Positions 11,355 to 22,838 of a stretch of 64,000 bases of DNA are shown here, piece by piece. Numbering within the stretch: the stretch's first letter is position 1; the number at the start of each line of letters is the position of its first letter. The stretch is from Fragilariopsis cylindrus CCMP1102 (taxonomy: Eukaryota > Bacillariophyta > Bacillariophyceae > Bacillariales > Bacillariaceae). The notes below the pieces were generated by a model. It ran no database searches. It saw nothing but the letters and a program-made list of their open reading frames with translations, and was not told the origin of the DNA. The stretch is from assembly GCA_900095095.1 (NCBI GenBank), contig FMBT01000364.1, positions 1 through 64,000 of the forward strand. Reading direction: 5' to 3'. A program made the translations under genes and the position numbers.

Positions 11355-12790
11355 TGATTGAAATGCGAGAAGAGTTTTTTATTTGTCTTGACTCGGCTCC
11401 AAAACAATCAATTTACTTCCACGTGGAGGACATTGACAAAAAAAACTCTGGATGATCTTCTCGACAACGCTTTTTTGTATAACTGACGGTAGATCAAATA
11501 AATCAACGGCAGCTAAATAACGAATCTGTCGGTAGAGTATTCTTCCTTGTCGAGGTTTGGGATGGACGATGGATGTCTCGGAATGGAGAGGGAAGAATTT
11601 GAAAAAATGGTAATAAAACCAAGGATATCGCTACCGGTATGTTGCGGACAAAAGCAAGCAACAAAACTTCGTCCTGTTTCGAAAGATTTCCTTTTTCTAA
11701 TTTTTTGTCGTGCGTGCAACAAGAGTCGCAGTCTTCTTCGATCAGAAAAATGAGACTTTTTATTATTTTTTTGTACGTATAATTCGCCGTACGCACTTTT
11801 CGTGGCTGGAGCAGCTTTGTGTGTGTATCGCATGACAGACTAGCTATAATTTTAATCAAATAATATGCAATTACTACAAACTACAACTATCACTTTTACT
11901 GTCTATTAAGACTATCTTACTATTATCCAAGTGTATTACTGTAGATAGTCACAAATTATTTTCCTTTTGCACAGGCTGTACCAACAATACAAAGGTGGAA
12001 CTTCCAGCACACCACATCTAAGCCATTAGACAGGACTTGCCCCGTGTTTGTAATATTTTCTTTTTTACCTCTAGTTCTTGGTCTTCCATCCTGACATCTA
12101 TCTCATCATCATGTATTTCATTTATAATTTCTGACATACTATTCAACGCCTTTGGGAAACTGGAACATAATTTGAGAAAGCGCAAATAAAGCACGCAGTT
12201 TACTGGCCCATTTTTTTTTTTTTTTTTAAATTTGTACCAGTGGCAATAGGCTAATAAATCAATGAATATAAGGTTTCTGAACAAACTGCAATAGCTCTAA
12301 ACATTTGATGCAGTGTAGTAGTGTAGTACAGTGGTGGGCTGTCCGTTGGGTACAAGCCTTTCTAAGGCTGTGTTGAACGAAGAGGCAGCTACTATAATTA
12401 AATAATAAGTTATATATTATATTTCTCAAGCTGCATCTGGTTTTATCTTGTTACCTGTTTTCATATGCTTCCTCTGCTTCAGAGATCATAATACATAGTA
12501 TGACACAGTAGCCTTTAATGTCAGGAAGTTAAGCATACGTTTTTACCAAGGCTTCTTCTCCAGCTAATGAAATGCAATCCTTAGTGATAGTGTCTTTAGG
12601 TCTTCAAATATGGACCAAATATGGACTGAAGTATTATAATACATCATGATGTACTATTTTTCTGTCACCATGTTACAGTTTAGCTTCAAATGTCTAACTC
12701 AGTATCAATCATAATCTTTGTGCCTTTAACTTTAGTTTCTTCCTGTTTGATTTATAGCTCAGTTTTCTGCTTTCGTAAGATTGGTTGGGT
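11355..12790. other. Intergenic, little content
   Basis: Upstream side of the RS-rich gene followed by AT-rich spacer. A minus-strand frame at 12018-12284 has an ordinary-looking acidic C-terminal half (SEIINEIHDDEIDVRMEDQE) behind a poly-Lys tract, but no start context or family; it may belong with the decayed island that follows. Confidence 0.35.
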
Positions 12791-12799
12791 CTTTAGTTA

Positions 12800-13330
12800 G
12801 TTTGATTCTGAGCTTTCTGTTGTTGAGCCTCTGCATTAATTGCTTGTAATAATCTGTCAGTTGCTAGAGTGGTAAGTCCAGCTACCTCATTCTCGATATC
12901 TACTACATGTAATGGTTCATCACTATTAGGTGGTAATGGTATGCCGAGTTATTTCTCAATTTTCTAGTCTGTAATCCTTGGATTTAGGACTCGTAGTTGG
13001 TTGAAGGTAGCAGTAGTTTATCCCTATTTTTAGTAATTCGATTTTTTAATATTGATCCTTGCTGTTGCCAACAGATTTAAAGACTTTTACAAAAAGTAAT
13101 CCAAGCAATGGAAATAGTGAAAAGTTTTGAGTGATGGTAGTTTGGGAAGATGTGATTTTTCCTACGGCAACTTTGAAGCAGCCGTCTTCGTCAGGAACAA
13201 TATATTATTGATAGTATTATCTTTAGTTAATTCTGAAGTGACAGCAACGTATTCTATGTGGCCTCTCTTCCTGCTACGGTGTAGTTTGGAAAGTGTACAA
13301 ACAATAAAGATTGCTTGTAGATTTTAATTA
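12800..13330 (-). pseudogene. Decayed coding island, unknown family
   Basis: On the minus strand several phrases look protein-coding, such as GCFKVAVGKITSSQTTITQ and, further on, PLHVVDIENEVAGLTTLATD followed by an Ala/Gln-rich end. They lie in frames that do not connect cleanly, and no start codon or domain is evident. Likely an old gene or mobile-element relic. It lies just downstream of the ribokinase-epimerase gene on the same strand, with a short CTCTCT tract at 13400-13420 between them. Confidence 0.35.
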
Positions 13331-13481
13331 TTATTGTTATTAGCATTGCAACAAGTATTGGCATTTCCATTAGCTTTGTATCTATGGAATCAGATAAGAT
13401 CTCCCTCTCTCTCTCTCAAACACACTAGTCTTCGTGAGTGAACAGTGCTGTGATCATCCTACTAGTAAGAAAAAAAATCCA

Positions 13482-15921
13482 TCATCTGACGTATCTTAAT
13501 GCCTTATCGACAAGTTCCAAGGCCCCAATTGCGTCGTGTTCGTTCGTAATTTGTCGGAGAAGAGAATCGTCAATGTCATATTTAGCCGCGTTCCAGAATC
13601 GTTTTACCTGTCGTATATTATATTCAGCTTCTTTTACTGGATCACTACGCTGTGGAAATGTGTCGAAATATAAATGTCCCTTAAACTCAGTTTTATGCAG
13701 CTGGTACATGATTTCAAGTGCCATGCTTGGATGGACACTGCCAAACATAAGCCCATCTTCGGCTGCGAGTCTAGTAAAGCCATCGTTAAGTTGAATTCCA
13801 AATAATTCCGTTTCCGTCCAACCATGCAATAGACTGGCCAGGATTTTCACCTGCCATAAGCATATGACCCACATCTAATGTTAGACCCATGTTGGACCGA
13901 TCGATTTCTTCCACCAAGAGCAAGGCGGCACCCGTCGTTGGTACTGTGAAGAACCTCGTGTTCTCGTCGGTGGGTTTGTATTCTAACGAAAACTTTATAT
14001 TTGGATAGGAATCGCATAATTCCTGAAAAGCTGATACTAATTGGTCCCATTTTTCGTCGTAATCAACTTGAAATGGATAATCGTACCCATCAAATGCACT
14101 CCAGATCACTACCTCATCGCAATCTAATTCATTTGCGGCTTCAGCGGCTTTTTTCGTCAACTCAATCGCTTCTCTCCGTAATTCGTAATCGGGATGGTTC
14201 ATTGCTCCTCTCGCAAATTTAGCAGGGTATCGTAAACAAACAGCGCCGGCAACTAATCCTACCTCATCCAAAGCTTTCTTAGCTTCCGGTGGTGTCCAAA
14301 AGGAGCCAAAATGTTGCGGAAAATTGAAATCCACGCAGGTCAATCCACGAATAGTCGCTTGTCGTTGGACGTAGTCACGGGGTGTTTCCAATGACGGCGA
14401 CGACGAGGAGTTGTCCCTCCACAAGTCCGGTCGATCCTTCATACTATTCAATCGAGAGCCAATCAAAAAAGGAAATATTTCCTCCCCCCCTCCTCTAAGC
14501 ATATTATCACCGACACGGCTCACAAACGTTGGATGACGACTACTAGTGCTAGTGCTGCTCGCATTAACTTCATTCTCGGTATTCGTGATTATATCACTTT
14601 TTTTATCTCTTCCACCTCCCCGGGGAACTCTCGATGTTTCATCTACGTCATATTTGTCGGTGTCGTTGTCATTTTCTACAACTTCCTTCAGTCGGTTCAT
14701 GATTGTAACTCGATCAGGGGTTGAAGGAACAGCTCCATTCTTTTCTACCGAACAAGATCCGGCCGCACTTGCAAACACCAACGAACGTTTCAAATCCCAA
14801 CCTTCTATTATGTACGCTACGGCAAAAGCGGCACGAAAACAATCTCCCGCACCAGTTTCATCAACGACTGCATCAATATCACATCGAATTGCAGATTGAA
14901 ATGTAACAGTTCCATCTTTGGCAAGTAACATCGACCCAGAAGAACCTCGTGTAACCAAAACATTTGCTGCACCTAGTCGTTGTAATTCTTTAGCGTATTG
15001 GACGACAACAGTTTCTTCGTTGTCGTCACCACTCAACAGCGTCGACGACGTTGATGGAGAAGATGATTCGACTAATCGTTTTAGTTCACTTTCGTTCGGT
15101 ACGATATAATCGCATAGTTCCAACATTTCTTTTGAGATTGGACGGTCCTCTCCACCGACGTCTTGGAATACTACAATTTTATTGTTGTCGTCATCGCATT
15201 GATTGTTATAATCCTCAACACAGGAGGCGATTAATAGATTAACATATTCCGGTACCTCACGTTGCAGTAAAACACATCGAATATGTTCCTCATCAAGGGT
15301 TTTTCTCAATTGATCGATTAATGTCGATGCTGGAGCAGTGGTAGATAACGCCGTACTAGCACTTTGACGTATCTTTTGTTTTTCTTCCCATCCTTTTTCC
15401 CATCCCTTCCAGCCCATCATGTTTGTCCCACCACTGACAACCGCCGACACCGACCCAGTTTGTTTTTGTAAAAAGACGTACCCACGACCACTAGAAATAT
15501 CAGAATGGAATCCACATTGAGAGCAAATAACACCCGCCGTATTTAAAGTCTGGAGTAGCATTTTACCTGCATGATCAAGTCCCAATTGACCTATAAACAA
15601 CGTTTTTGGCGTTGATGTTGATGTTGATGACAAAATTTTAGAAACGGCAACAGCTTGTGTGACTCCTTTTCCTCCAGCGACATCGACTATTGGCTCACTA
15701 TTTGGAATCAGAGTGAGATTTTCACCTTCCGTTGGAAGCCTTTCTACTGGTAAGAACGTGTCGGCGTTGGCACTACCAACCACAAGAACCGATGGCGATG
15801 ATGTAACAGTTGCCGCCACTACTACTTGTACGACAGTAGTAGTAGTAGTAGTAGTAGCAGCAGCAGCGAGAAAAGCAAAAGCCCAGAAATGTAATGCTGA
15901 TATCGGTAGAAGTTTCGGCAT
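13482..15921 (-). CDS. PfkB (ribokinase-type) kinase fused to a TIM-barrel sugar isomerase/epimerase
   Basis: About 813 residues after bridging a slip near 13805. Residues ~45-400 are a PfkB carbohydrate kinase: VLVVGSANADTF start, AGGKGVTQAVAVSK substrate loop, IVPNESEL, and DETGAGDCFRAAFAVA with the catalytic Asp and the anion hole. Residues ~470-810 are an AP-endonuclease-2-type TIM barrel (YPAKFARGAMNHPDYELR, LTLDVGHMLMAGENPGQS, GIQLNDGF, YFDTFPQRSDPVKEAEYN), a fold used by sugar epimerases and isomerases. Adding two A in the run of AA after GGAAACGG gives the expected GKLFGIQLND, so an assembly loss is likely. The N-terminus has a hydrophobic stretch (LHFWAFAFLAAAA) that could be a signal peptide. 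Roles inferred: phosphorylation plus isomerisation of the same or a related sugar. Substrate unknown. Confidence 0.78.
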
Positions 15922-16217
15922 GGTCCAATCAACGTTTTTGATCTATGTATTCTTTGTTCTCCTTGTAATTTTCGTATTCTGATGATTATGAACAACATTG
16001 ACAACAAAGATTTCTTTTTTGAGATTTGAGATACTTTTTTTACCCTCGTATGTACATACTCAATACGCATACGCATACGTACGCCGCTAGCTTCCTTTGA
16101 AGTACCACTAAGGTTCAAGGTACTATCTCGTTAATAGCCCTTGTTTCATAATATATTCTAATAATACGGTACAAGTAGTAGATCAGCAAAGCAAAGCAAA
16201 GCAACGAAAACATCATT
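15922..16217. promoter_or_regulatory. Short divergent spacer, probable shared promoter region
   Basis: About 300 bases separate the start codons of the kinase-epimerase fusion (-) and the TBL esterase (+). Any core promoters for both must lie here or overlap the leaders. A GCAAA repeat (AGCAAAGCAAAGCAA) lies at 16188-16203, just upstream of the TBL start. No specific motif is assigned. Confidence 0.4.
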
Positions 16218-17468
16218 ATGTTGAAATGCAAAGTGGTTTTGTCATTGGCGGCCATTAGTATAATTGCGGCATACTGTAATTTGTTTCTTCCAATATTTTT
16301 TTCGAGATTCATTGCTCAACCAAGCATAAAGAAAATAGAATTGAGGAATGCTTTGGTTTTAGACATATCTCATGATGATGGTACAACATCAACTAATGTC
16401 AGCATAACCTCAGTGATCACGGCACACGAGTTCAATAACAATGGTACTAAATGGAACTTTAAAAATAATGAAGATGATAATAGTATTGTCGTGACTCATC
16501 AAACCGACAGCCTATTATGCACTCGCAAACAAATCCAAAAAGGATACTGGAAGAACGTACAGAGAGAAAAGGCACCATATGAATCAAAAGAAAAATGGGA
16601 AAGTTCATGCTATCAACATGGTGGTTTCCGTGAAGGTCAATTACAACAGTCACCATTCAATGATTGGGAATGGAATGTCGACGACGATGATGAAAATTGT
16701 GTGTTGCTTCAATTTGATGTCAATAGATTCTGTCGACTAGGCATAAATCGTACTATTGCTTTTCTTGGAGATTCAATTACATGGCAACAATTCCAGTCAC
16801 TTAATTTTCTTATTGGTGCAACCGACGAGCACAGAAAGCAGGCTCTTATAAAGACCCATGCATGTAGCGGAAACACTACGAAACTAATATGGGAGCGTGA
16901 TAATAAAGCAAGTGCAAACGGATTGAAGCGTATCATTCAAACATCTGATCCAGATGTTATAGTTATTAACAGAGGAGCACATTTCACGGAAAATGAGATG
17001 TCATTAAGCGAACTAAATGCAACTCTTACTATAGCTTTGATATGGCAAAAGGACTGTGACAAACGCAATCGAGATTGCTTGTTGATATGGCGAACAACCG
17101 CTCCAGGTTATCCCAATTGTGATGAAATACTTGGTCCTATCAGTATTAGCAATCGATCAATAGCTGAAAATTTCATCATGGATCGAAGTAAGTATACAGA
17201 GGAAAAAGGAACCCATCATTGGTGGGATTTTGCAAATCAAAACGTTTTAGTAGAAGATCTAATTCAACATCATATCAAAGTCAATCAACTACGAATATCA
17301 TTTATCGACTTCTACGATATGGCAATACTGCGTCCTGATCATCACATCAATAAACGAGATTGTCTTCATTGGTGCTTACCAGGTCCTATCGATGCTGCTA
17401 ATACAATATTACTGCATGAATTAGAAGTCGCTGCATCAAAAAGAACCGATAACGTTAGCGTAAGATAA
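16218..17468 (+). CDS. TBL/PC-esterase family Golgi acyltransferase-like protein
   Basis: 416 residues, intact, single exon. A single N-terminal membrane segment (VVLSLAAISIIAAYCNLFLP) gives type II topology, typical of Golgi enzymes. The GDS block is IAFLGDSITWQQFQSL near residue 180-195 and the C-terminal catalytic block is DCLHWCLPGPIDAANTILL near 380, equivalent to the DxxHWCLPG of plant TRICHOME BIREFRINGENCE-LIKE proteins. Those enzymes O-acetylate cell-wall polysaccharides using a Ser-His-Asp triad; the Ser of GDS and the Asp/His of DCLHW are present. The diatom substrate is not known; a wall or secreted glycan is the natural guess. Several N-glycosylation sequons occur. Confidence 0.8.
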   Translation: MLKCKVVLSLAAISIIAAYCNLFLPIFFSRFIAQPSIKKIELRNALVLDISHDDGTTSTNVSITSVITAHEFNNNGTKWNFKNNEDDNSIVVTHQTDSLLCTRKQIQKGYWKNVQREKAPYESKEKWESSCYQHGGFREGQLQQSPFNDWEWNVDDDDENCVLLQFDVNRFCRLGINRTIAFLGDSITWQQFQSLNFLIGATDEHRKQALIKTHACSGNTTKLIWERDNKASANGLKRIIQTSDPDVIVINRGAHFTENEMSLSELNATLTIALIWQKDCDKRNRDCLLIWRTTAPGYPNCDEILGPISISNRSIAENFIMDRSKYTEEKGTHHWWDFANQNVLVEDLIQHHIKVNQLRISFIDFYDMAILRPDHHINKRDCLHWCLPGPIDAANTILLHELEVAASKRTDNVSVR

Positions 17469-18171
17469 CTACACTATGTATGTTATCGCGTGATCTCTGC
17501 TCTGTACTATATTCCATTCTTTTTTACGAAGTAGATATACTACGCATCGAGTATACTAGCTAGCTACGTCGAACTTCTTGCTCTCAAGAGGTAAAGTTAG
17601 ACTAGACTATAATAGAAACATAGCCTATTCAATTCTGAACGCAAAAAAAAACATTTGAGGCTCACACGAGAGGTCATAGATTTCTTTGTACAGTATGATT
17701 CCACACTAATAGAATATTGATGTGATTAATTTATGATATTAGACATTTTAGAAATATCATTTTAAACTTGTACGTTTCTATCTACATTACTTTCGTGTAT
17801 GTAATTTTCTTTTTCTGCTTTTCATAATGATATGATATATTCAAAAATTATATAATAATCAATATGTAATGTTGTACAGTACTGTATGTAATGTGTATTC
17901 ACTCTTTTTAACTTTTTCTTTTGGAGCTCAAATTTTATCAGCGACAAGCCGATAGAAGCATTATGTGTCGTGCTTCTCAATGAGAATATTTCCATTAGTA
18001 ATGATATGTGTGTATGTGTGCGCGCGTGCAGTAATAGGTTGTGTCGTTCCAGATCATGGATTCATTCCTCGATACAATTACGATACTCCTTCATTTATCT
18101 TCAATTTTTTTCTTCTTTATCTTGTGTCTTTTCAATTTAGTTACCATTCAAGGCAGATTCAAGGAATTCCT
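17469..18171. other. Convergent 3' spacer, no gene seen
   Basis: About 700 AT-rich bases between the stops of the TBL gene (+) and the U2AF-like gene (-). A short GTGTGTATGTGTGCGCGCGTG tract lies near 18008-18028. Frames here are short and not convincing. Confidence 0.4.
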
Positions 18172-20362
18172 TCAGTCCAACAGATTCGCAGGCTTTACCA
18201 AAATCACCGATAGCACTTCTCCACTCAACAAAGTAAGTTCCATGGGGAAAGACCGTCCTGATCGTTCCGAGACCTTTCCAATGTTAACGTAGGTTCGTTT
18301 CTGCCGTTCCAAGTTGTCCATGAAGATATCACAATTGAATTCCAAACCTTCAACGACGATCATTCCAGGACTGCCAGTTTGGATGAACCCACCTAGATTA
18401 TACTTTCCGGCCATACCTTGAACTTCGTTGGCATCTTCATCCGCTAATTTTTCTGTTTTGATCAAAAGACGACAAAGTCTAACTCCCGTGCGATCACGAC
18501 TTCGTGGAGCAGACACAGCAACAGGAGTAGTAGTAGCACCATCGGCGGTAGTTCCAACAGCAGTAGGTGTTGTTGTTGCCTTCGCTCCCCAATCGATTTC
18601 GGTCTTTGGAGTTTTTGCCAAGAAATCCTCGAGAGATTCCTTCTTCGGTTCATCGTCTTCGTCCATGGCTGTATCGATCTCCATGCCACCATCATCACCA
18701 CCACCACCGGAATTGTTATTTTCTTCTCCGTTGTCTCCAGAATTAGTACCAGATCCATCGGTATTCATTTCGGCACGCAAACCGGCAAAGTCAATACCGG
18801 AAGAACCGGTAGTAGCAGCATCAGCGGAAGCACCAGAACTTAAATTCAAACTAAAATTGGCATCTTGAAATTTTTGTTCCAACGATTTACGTGCCTTACG
18901 TTCACTCTGCAATTTTTCTGTTGCTTTCAACAATGATTCCGTAACACCACGTAACATCCCTTGAGTCTCCTCATGTTTCATTTTCAAAACTCGTGCTTCC
19001 ATACGTGAATCCATATCGACCGTAACACGATTCACTGACTTGTTCTTTAATTCATCACGGACCTGATCAAGTTCGTTCCTATGATCATTCAATGACGACT
19101 TACCCTCTGACCATTTCTTATTCAGACTGATCAATTGTTCCTTCCGTGCTTCCGATTTTTTTGTACATTCCTCAAGTTGATGACGAGTGATATCCAATGC
19201 ACGTTTCACTTGTGCCAATTCCGCTTTCACGACCTGAATATTTTCACCATCGATCGGTTCAGCATTCGCAGCCGAGGATGTTAACAACGCATTTTGGTCA
19301 TATACTTGTCCGAGTTGGAATTCTTCCGGTTTGATCCCGTATCGGGCTAATACCTGTTCCCAATTCATATGTTCCTCAAACATACCCTGATACTTCGCGG
19401 GACGGGTAATCTGTAACTTTGAATTCATAAATTCGATATTATTTAAATTCAATGCATTGGCTGTTTCTCTTGGTGTACGTAATTCAATAAAGGCATACTT
19501 TCCAAACATTTCACAGACAGTAATTGGGTTACCATCCATAATACTAAGACCGACTTGTCCCATAGCTGTACCTAAAAAATCTTTTAACATTTGATCGGTC
19601 ATTTCTGGTGTAGTATTACCAACAAATAATTCACGATTGACTTTTTCCGCATCACTATCCAAGACAGTATCAATAGTAACATTATCACCGGTCATTTCCT
19701 GCCAAGTTTTTGCTACCATAAACGGTCCTGCATACTTTTTAGGTCGACCAACTTTGATTCTTGAATTTAAAAATAAGACACCATTTAATTTAAACACTTG
19801 TTGGCATAATCAGAATTTAACATTTCCACAAATGCAAAATTTCCTGTATTGATTTGTGCTGACACACATGGCGTTTCATGTTTTGGACAAATTTTTCCAT
19901 GCCGCATTGCACCATTCAAAAAATGCAACAAAAATTTATCATCATATCAGATGGGATATTACCAACAAATAATTCACGTTCTGGCGGTACATCCGTTTGG
20001 GTCTTCTTTTGTTGTTTCTTTCCACGTTCCCAACGTGTTGGTGACCGAGAACGACGTTGTCTTCCACCACCACGATCATTATCGTCATGATTATAGTCAC
20101 CACCACCGCCACCACGATTATCACGATCGTTGTTATAATTGTTACCGTTGCCGTTATCATAACCTCGTCCTCCATTGTTGTTATTATTATTATTATTATT
20201 GTTCGAAACGGTATAATTATTTTGACTGTTTAAATCGTGATTATTTTTACGTTTCCGTTCAAATCTATCGCGAGGGGGCCCACGATTAAATGAATTATTA
20301 TCTCTACTATGATTCCGACGGTCACGACCACCCCTATCATCTCTGCGACGACGATTATCCAT
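18172..20362 (-). CDS. U2AF65-like splicing factor with two RRM1-type domains and a coiled coil
   Basis: About 730 residues after bridging slips near 19926 and 19800. The N-terminal ~130 residues are Arg/Asp/Asn/Gly-rich with RSRSP. Then a first RRM (ELFVGNIPSD ... GNFAFVEML ... RIKVGRPKKYAGP) and a second (ELFVGNTTPEMTDQMLKDFL ... KYAFIELRTPRE ... KLQITRPAKYQG); both follow the U2AF large-subunit RRM1 pattern (xLYVGNIP ... NFAFLEF ... IRRPHDY). A coiled coil of ~150 residues comes next (KAELAQVKRALDITRHQLEE onward), a Gly/Asn acidic linker, and a C-terminal domain with RLCRLLIKTEKLADED. Each slip is cured by one T (AATTTTTG to six T; TTTAAATT to TTTAAATTT), restoring LNGAMRHGKIC and KCLNLNGVLF. 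U2AF65 recognises polypyrimidine tracts at 3' splice sites; the long coiled coil is unusual for it. Confidence 0.75.
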
Positions 20363-20889
20363 AATTAAGAAAGATACAAATTTAAAACGACTAAAGCTTA
20401 TTAGACTCTCCAACAACGATTGAGAATCTACCAGTGGTACAGGTTATACTCGACACGAATTCGAGTACAACGTCAACGAAGCAGCTAATAAAAGCAATAG
20501 CTAGAGGAAGTTATGTGTCTACCGAAGTTTAATGAGGACGGAGGGAGAAGACATACGAATACGGTACTAGAATGTGAAACAGAGAAAAATGACGATGTTG
20601 TTTCTACGGTATTGTGAAGAGTGGAGAGGGGGCGCTGAACTGTGGAACTGTGGTGGGAGTTGACGCGCAATAATTAGATTTGTGTGTGCTTTGTAGCCGT
20701 TGACGGACGATGGATGGATCTTTGACTTTTTAAACAAAGATCCTCCTTTCATTTCAAAATCACAACACATATTCAAATTTCACATAACACAAACTCACAA
20801 TCAGAACAAGCAAGGCATCATCGTCAATGGTCTTTATTAGAGGCCTATAATTGATGATTTCTCTTATTATACTTTCTTTTTCTTGAGCG
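20363..20889. promoter_or_regulatory. Divergent intergenic region, likely shared promoter
   Basis: About 530 bases between the start of the U2AF-like gene (-) and the aminotransferase gene (+). It must contain both promoters. No motif can be assigned with confidence, and no gene is seen. Confidence 0.4.
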
Positions 20890-22838
20890 ATGAGGATAAC
20901 GATGGCATTGCGTTATAGCAAGAATCTAAGCATTATAGCAACTTTCTTGTCGACGAATTTGTGGTGTTCGGCATTCCTTCTGTCTTCTGAGATTGGCGTT
21001 CTTCGCAACCGCAACCACAACAAGCATTTCTCTACTACTGATGAAGATCGCAAAGAGGGAGTCACAGAAAAGGACAGCGATAATATATCACCACTGTCAT
21101 CATCGCCGCCGCCGTCTTCGTCACTGCTTTCAAAACGATTGGACGGTTTAGATGCTCCCACAGTATGGCATGAGTTTTCACCCCTTGCCGTGAAACACAA
21201 ATCCATTAATCTAGGGCAAGGGTTTCCCGATTGGGACCCACCAAGATTCGTCATTGAAGAATTAAAACGTTCCACCGATCCAGAATACAACGATGGTACT
21301 ACTACTACTACTACTACTACCATAACTGACACTGACACTGGTATGACAGCAAATCAATATGCACGATCCGCTGCACACTTGCCACTAGCAGAAGCGCTGC
21401 GAAATGATTATGTAGACTACCAATGGAAGGAGAGTGATTTGCCAACCGATATACTTCACAATTTAGATGCAGTAACGAATATTGCAACTGCCACCGGTGT
21501 CACGAATGTTTTATATTGCGCACTACAAGGATTGGTCAATCCCGGCGACGAAGTTCTATTGTTGGAACCCTACTTCGATATTTATTCAAGCCAAGTAAAA
21601 TTAGCTGGTGGAACACCCATCTATTGTCCTCTGCGATCAGATATTTCCAAATTGTACGATAAAAACGTCGACGACGACGACGAAAGCGGTGGTAGTAGGG
21701 TGGGTGCCTCGGAATTTTTCACGCTGGATCTCGACGAATTAGCTTCCAAGATCACCACTAAAACAAAAGTTTTGATACTGAATACTCCTCATAATCCGAC
21801 CGGAAAAATATTTAACATAGACGAACTAGAAGGGATTGCTAATCTAGTTTCAGATTATCCGAATCTATAGTATTGTCGGACGAAGTATATCAACATTTAC
21901 TATTTGATAAGGAAAAGGAACCACATATTTCGATTGCGACAGTCAATAATGGTCAGATCTGGGATCAAACTCTGACTATGTCCTCGGCGGGGAAGACATT
22001 TTCATGCACTGGATGGAAGGTCGGATGGGCAATTGGCCCAGCCATCTCATTAAGGCCATTACGGCAGTCCAACAATGGTGAGTACTGTACTACATCTCTT
22101 TTTATCTTTTATACTATTTTTAATCACTTTCGAAAGCAAGGTTTGTTATATTTATTTGATTGATTTTCTCCTGACACACCACATACATACACACACATAC
22201 ACACATTATTGTTTGCCTTGCAGGTGCAATTTTTCTCCCGTTACTCCTACACAAGATGCAATTTCTCGTGCTTTGGTGTTGGCCCGTCGTCCATACGAAG
22301 GGTACGACTCGTATTACGACTGGTTGGTGGCTGGTTATGAACAGAAACGAAGCATTTTGATTGATGCTCTCGAAAATGCTGGAATCAGTTCCAGCAGTAT
22401 TAATGACAGCGGTACGGAAAGTAGTAAAACGGGAGTATTCAAGGCCATCGTCCCCAATGGAGGATTTTTTATCATGGCTGACACGTCCAAGATTGAATTC
22501 CCATATCAAGAAATTGCAAAACAAGTCACACCTGCAATGCCACGCATGGCGGTGATAAAATCAGAACACCAACAAAAGGGGAAGCAACTGAAACAATCAT
22601 GCCACGCGATTGGGCCTTGAGTCGATGGCTGACCACCACGGTCGGCGTCACGGCGATTCCACCGAGCGCCTTCTACGGCCCCGACAATTTGCACCTTGCG
22701 TCCAACACACTGCGCTTTGCCTTTTGCAAGAACGAAGATACCTTGTTGGAAGCATCCCGACGATTGGAGGACTACCATTTTCCAACAGTATCGACATCAT
22801 CAGCTGCAGCCGCCACCGATGCAGAATTGTCTTCGTAA
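20890..22838 (+). CDS. Kynurenine/glutamine-transaminase-K type aminotransferase with plastid-type leader
   Basis: PLP-dependent class I aminotransferase of the KAT/CCBL group. Motifs in order: INLGQGFPDWDPP, NQYARSAAHLPLAEAL, a conserved LLEPYFDIYSSQV, ILNTPHNPTGKIF, LSDEVYQHLLFD, and the PLP-lysine block SAGKTFSCTGWKVGWAIGP, then NGGFFIMADTS and VTAIPPSAFYG. One intron at 22078-22223 (g|GTGAGT, TTGCAG) splits the codon of QQW/C. Slips at about 21868, 22028 and 22547 are each repaired by a single base, for example CTATAG to CTAATAG giving NLIVLSDE, and GCCATC to GCCCATC giving GPAHLIKAI. The leader (LSTNLWCSAFLLSS) contains a SAF motif, suggesting plastid or secretory entry. Reaction: transamination of kynurenine, glutamine or aromatic amino acids; exact substrate unproven. 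Confidence 0.87.

Noticed and set aside
12018-12284. Minus-strand 88-residue frame with poly-Lys
   Set aside because: Poly-A/T tract drives part of it; no start context or family. Kept only as a note in the spacer entry.
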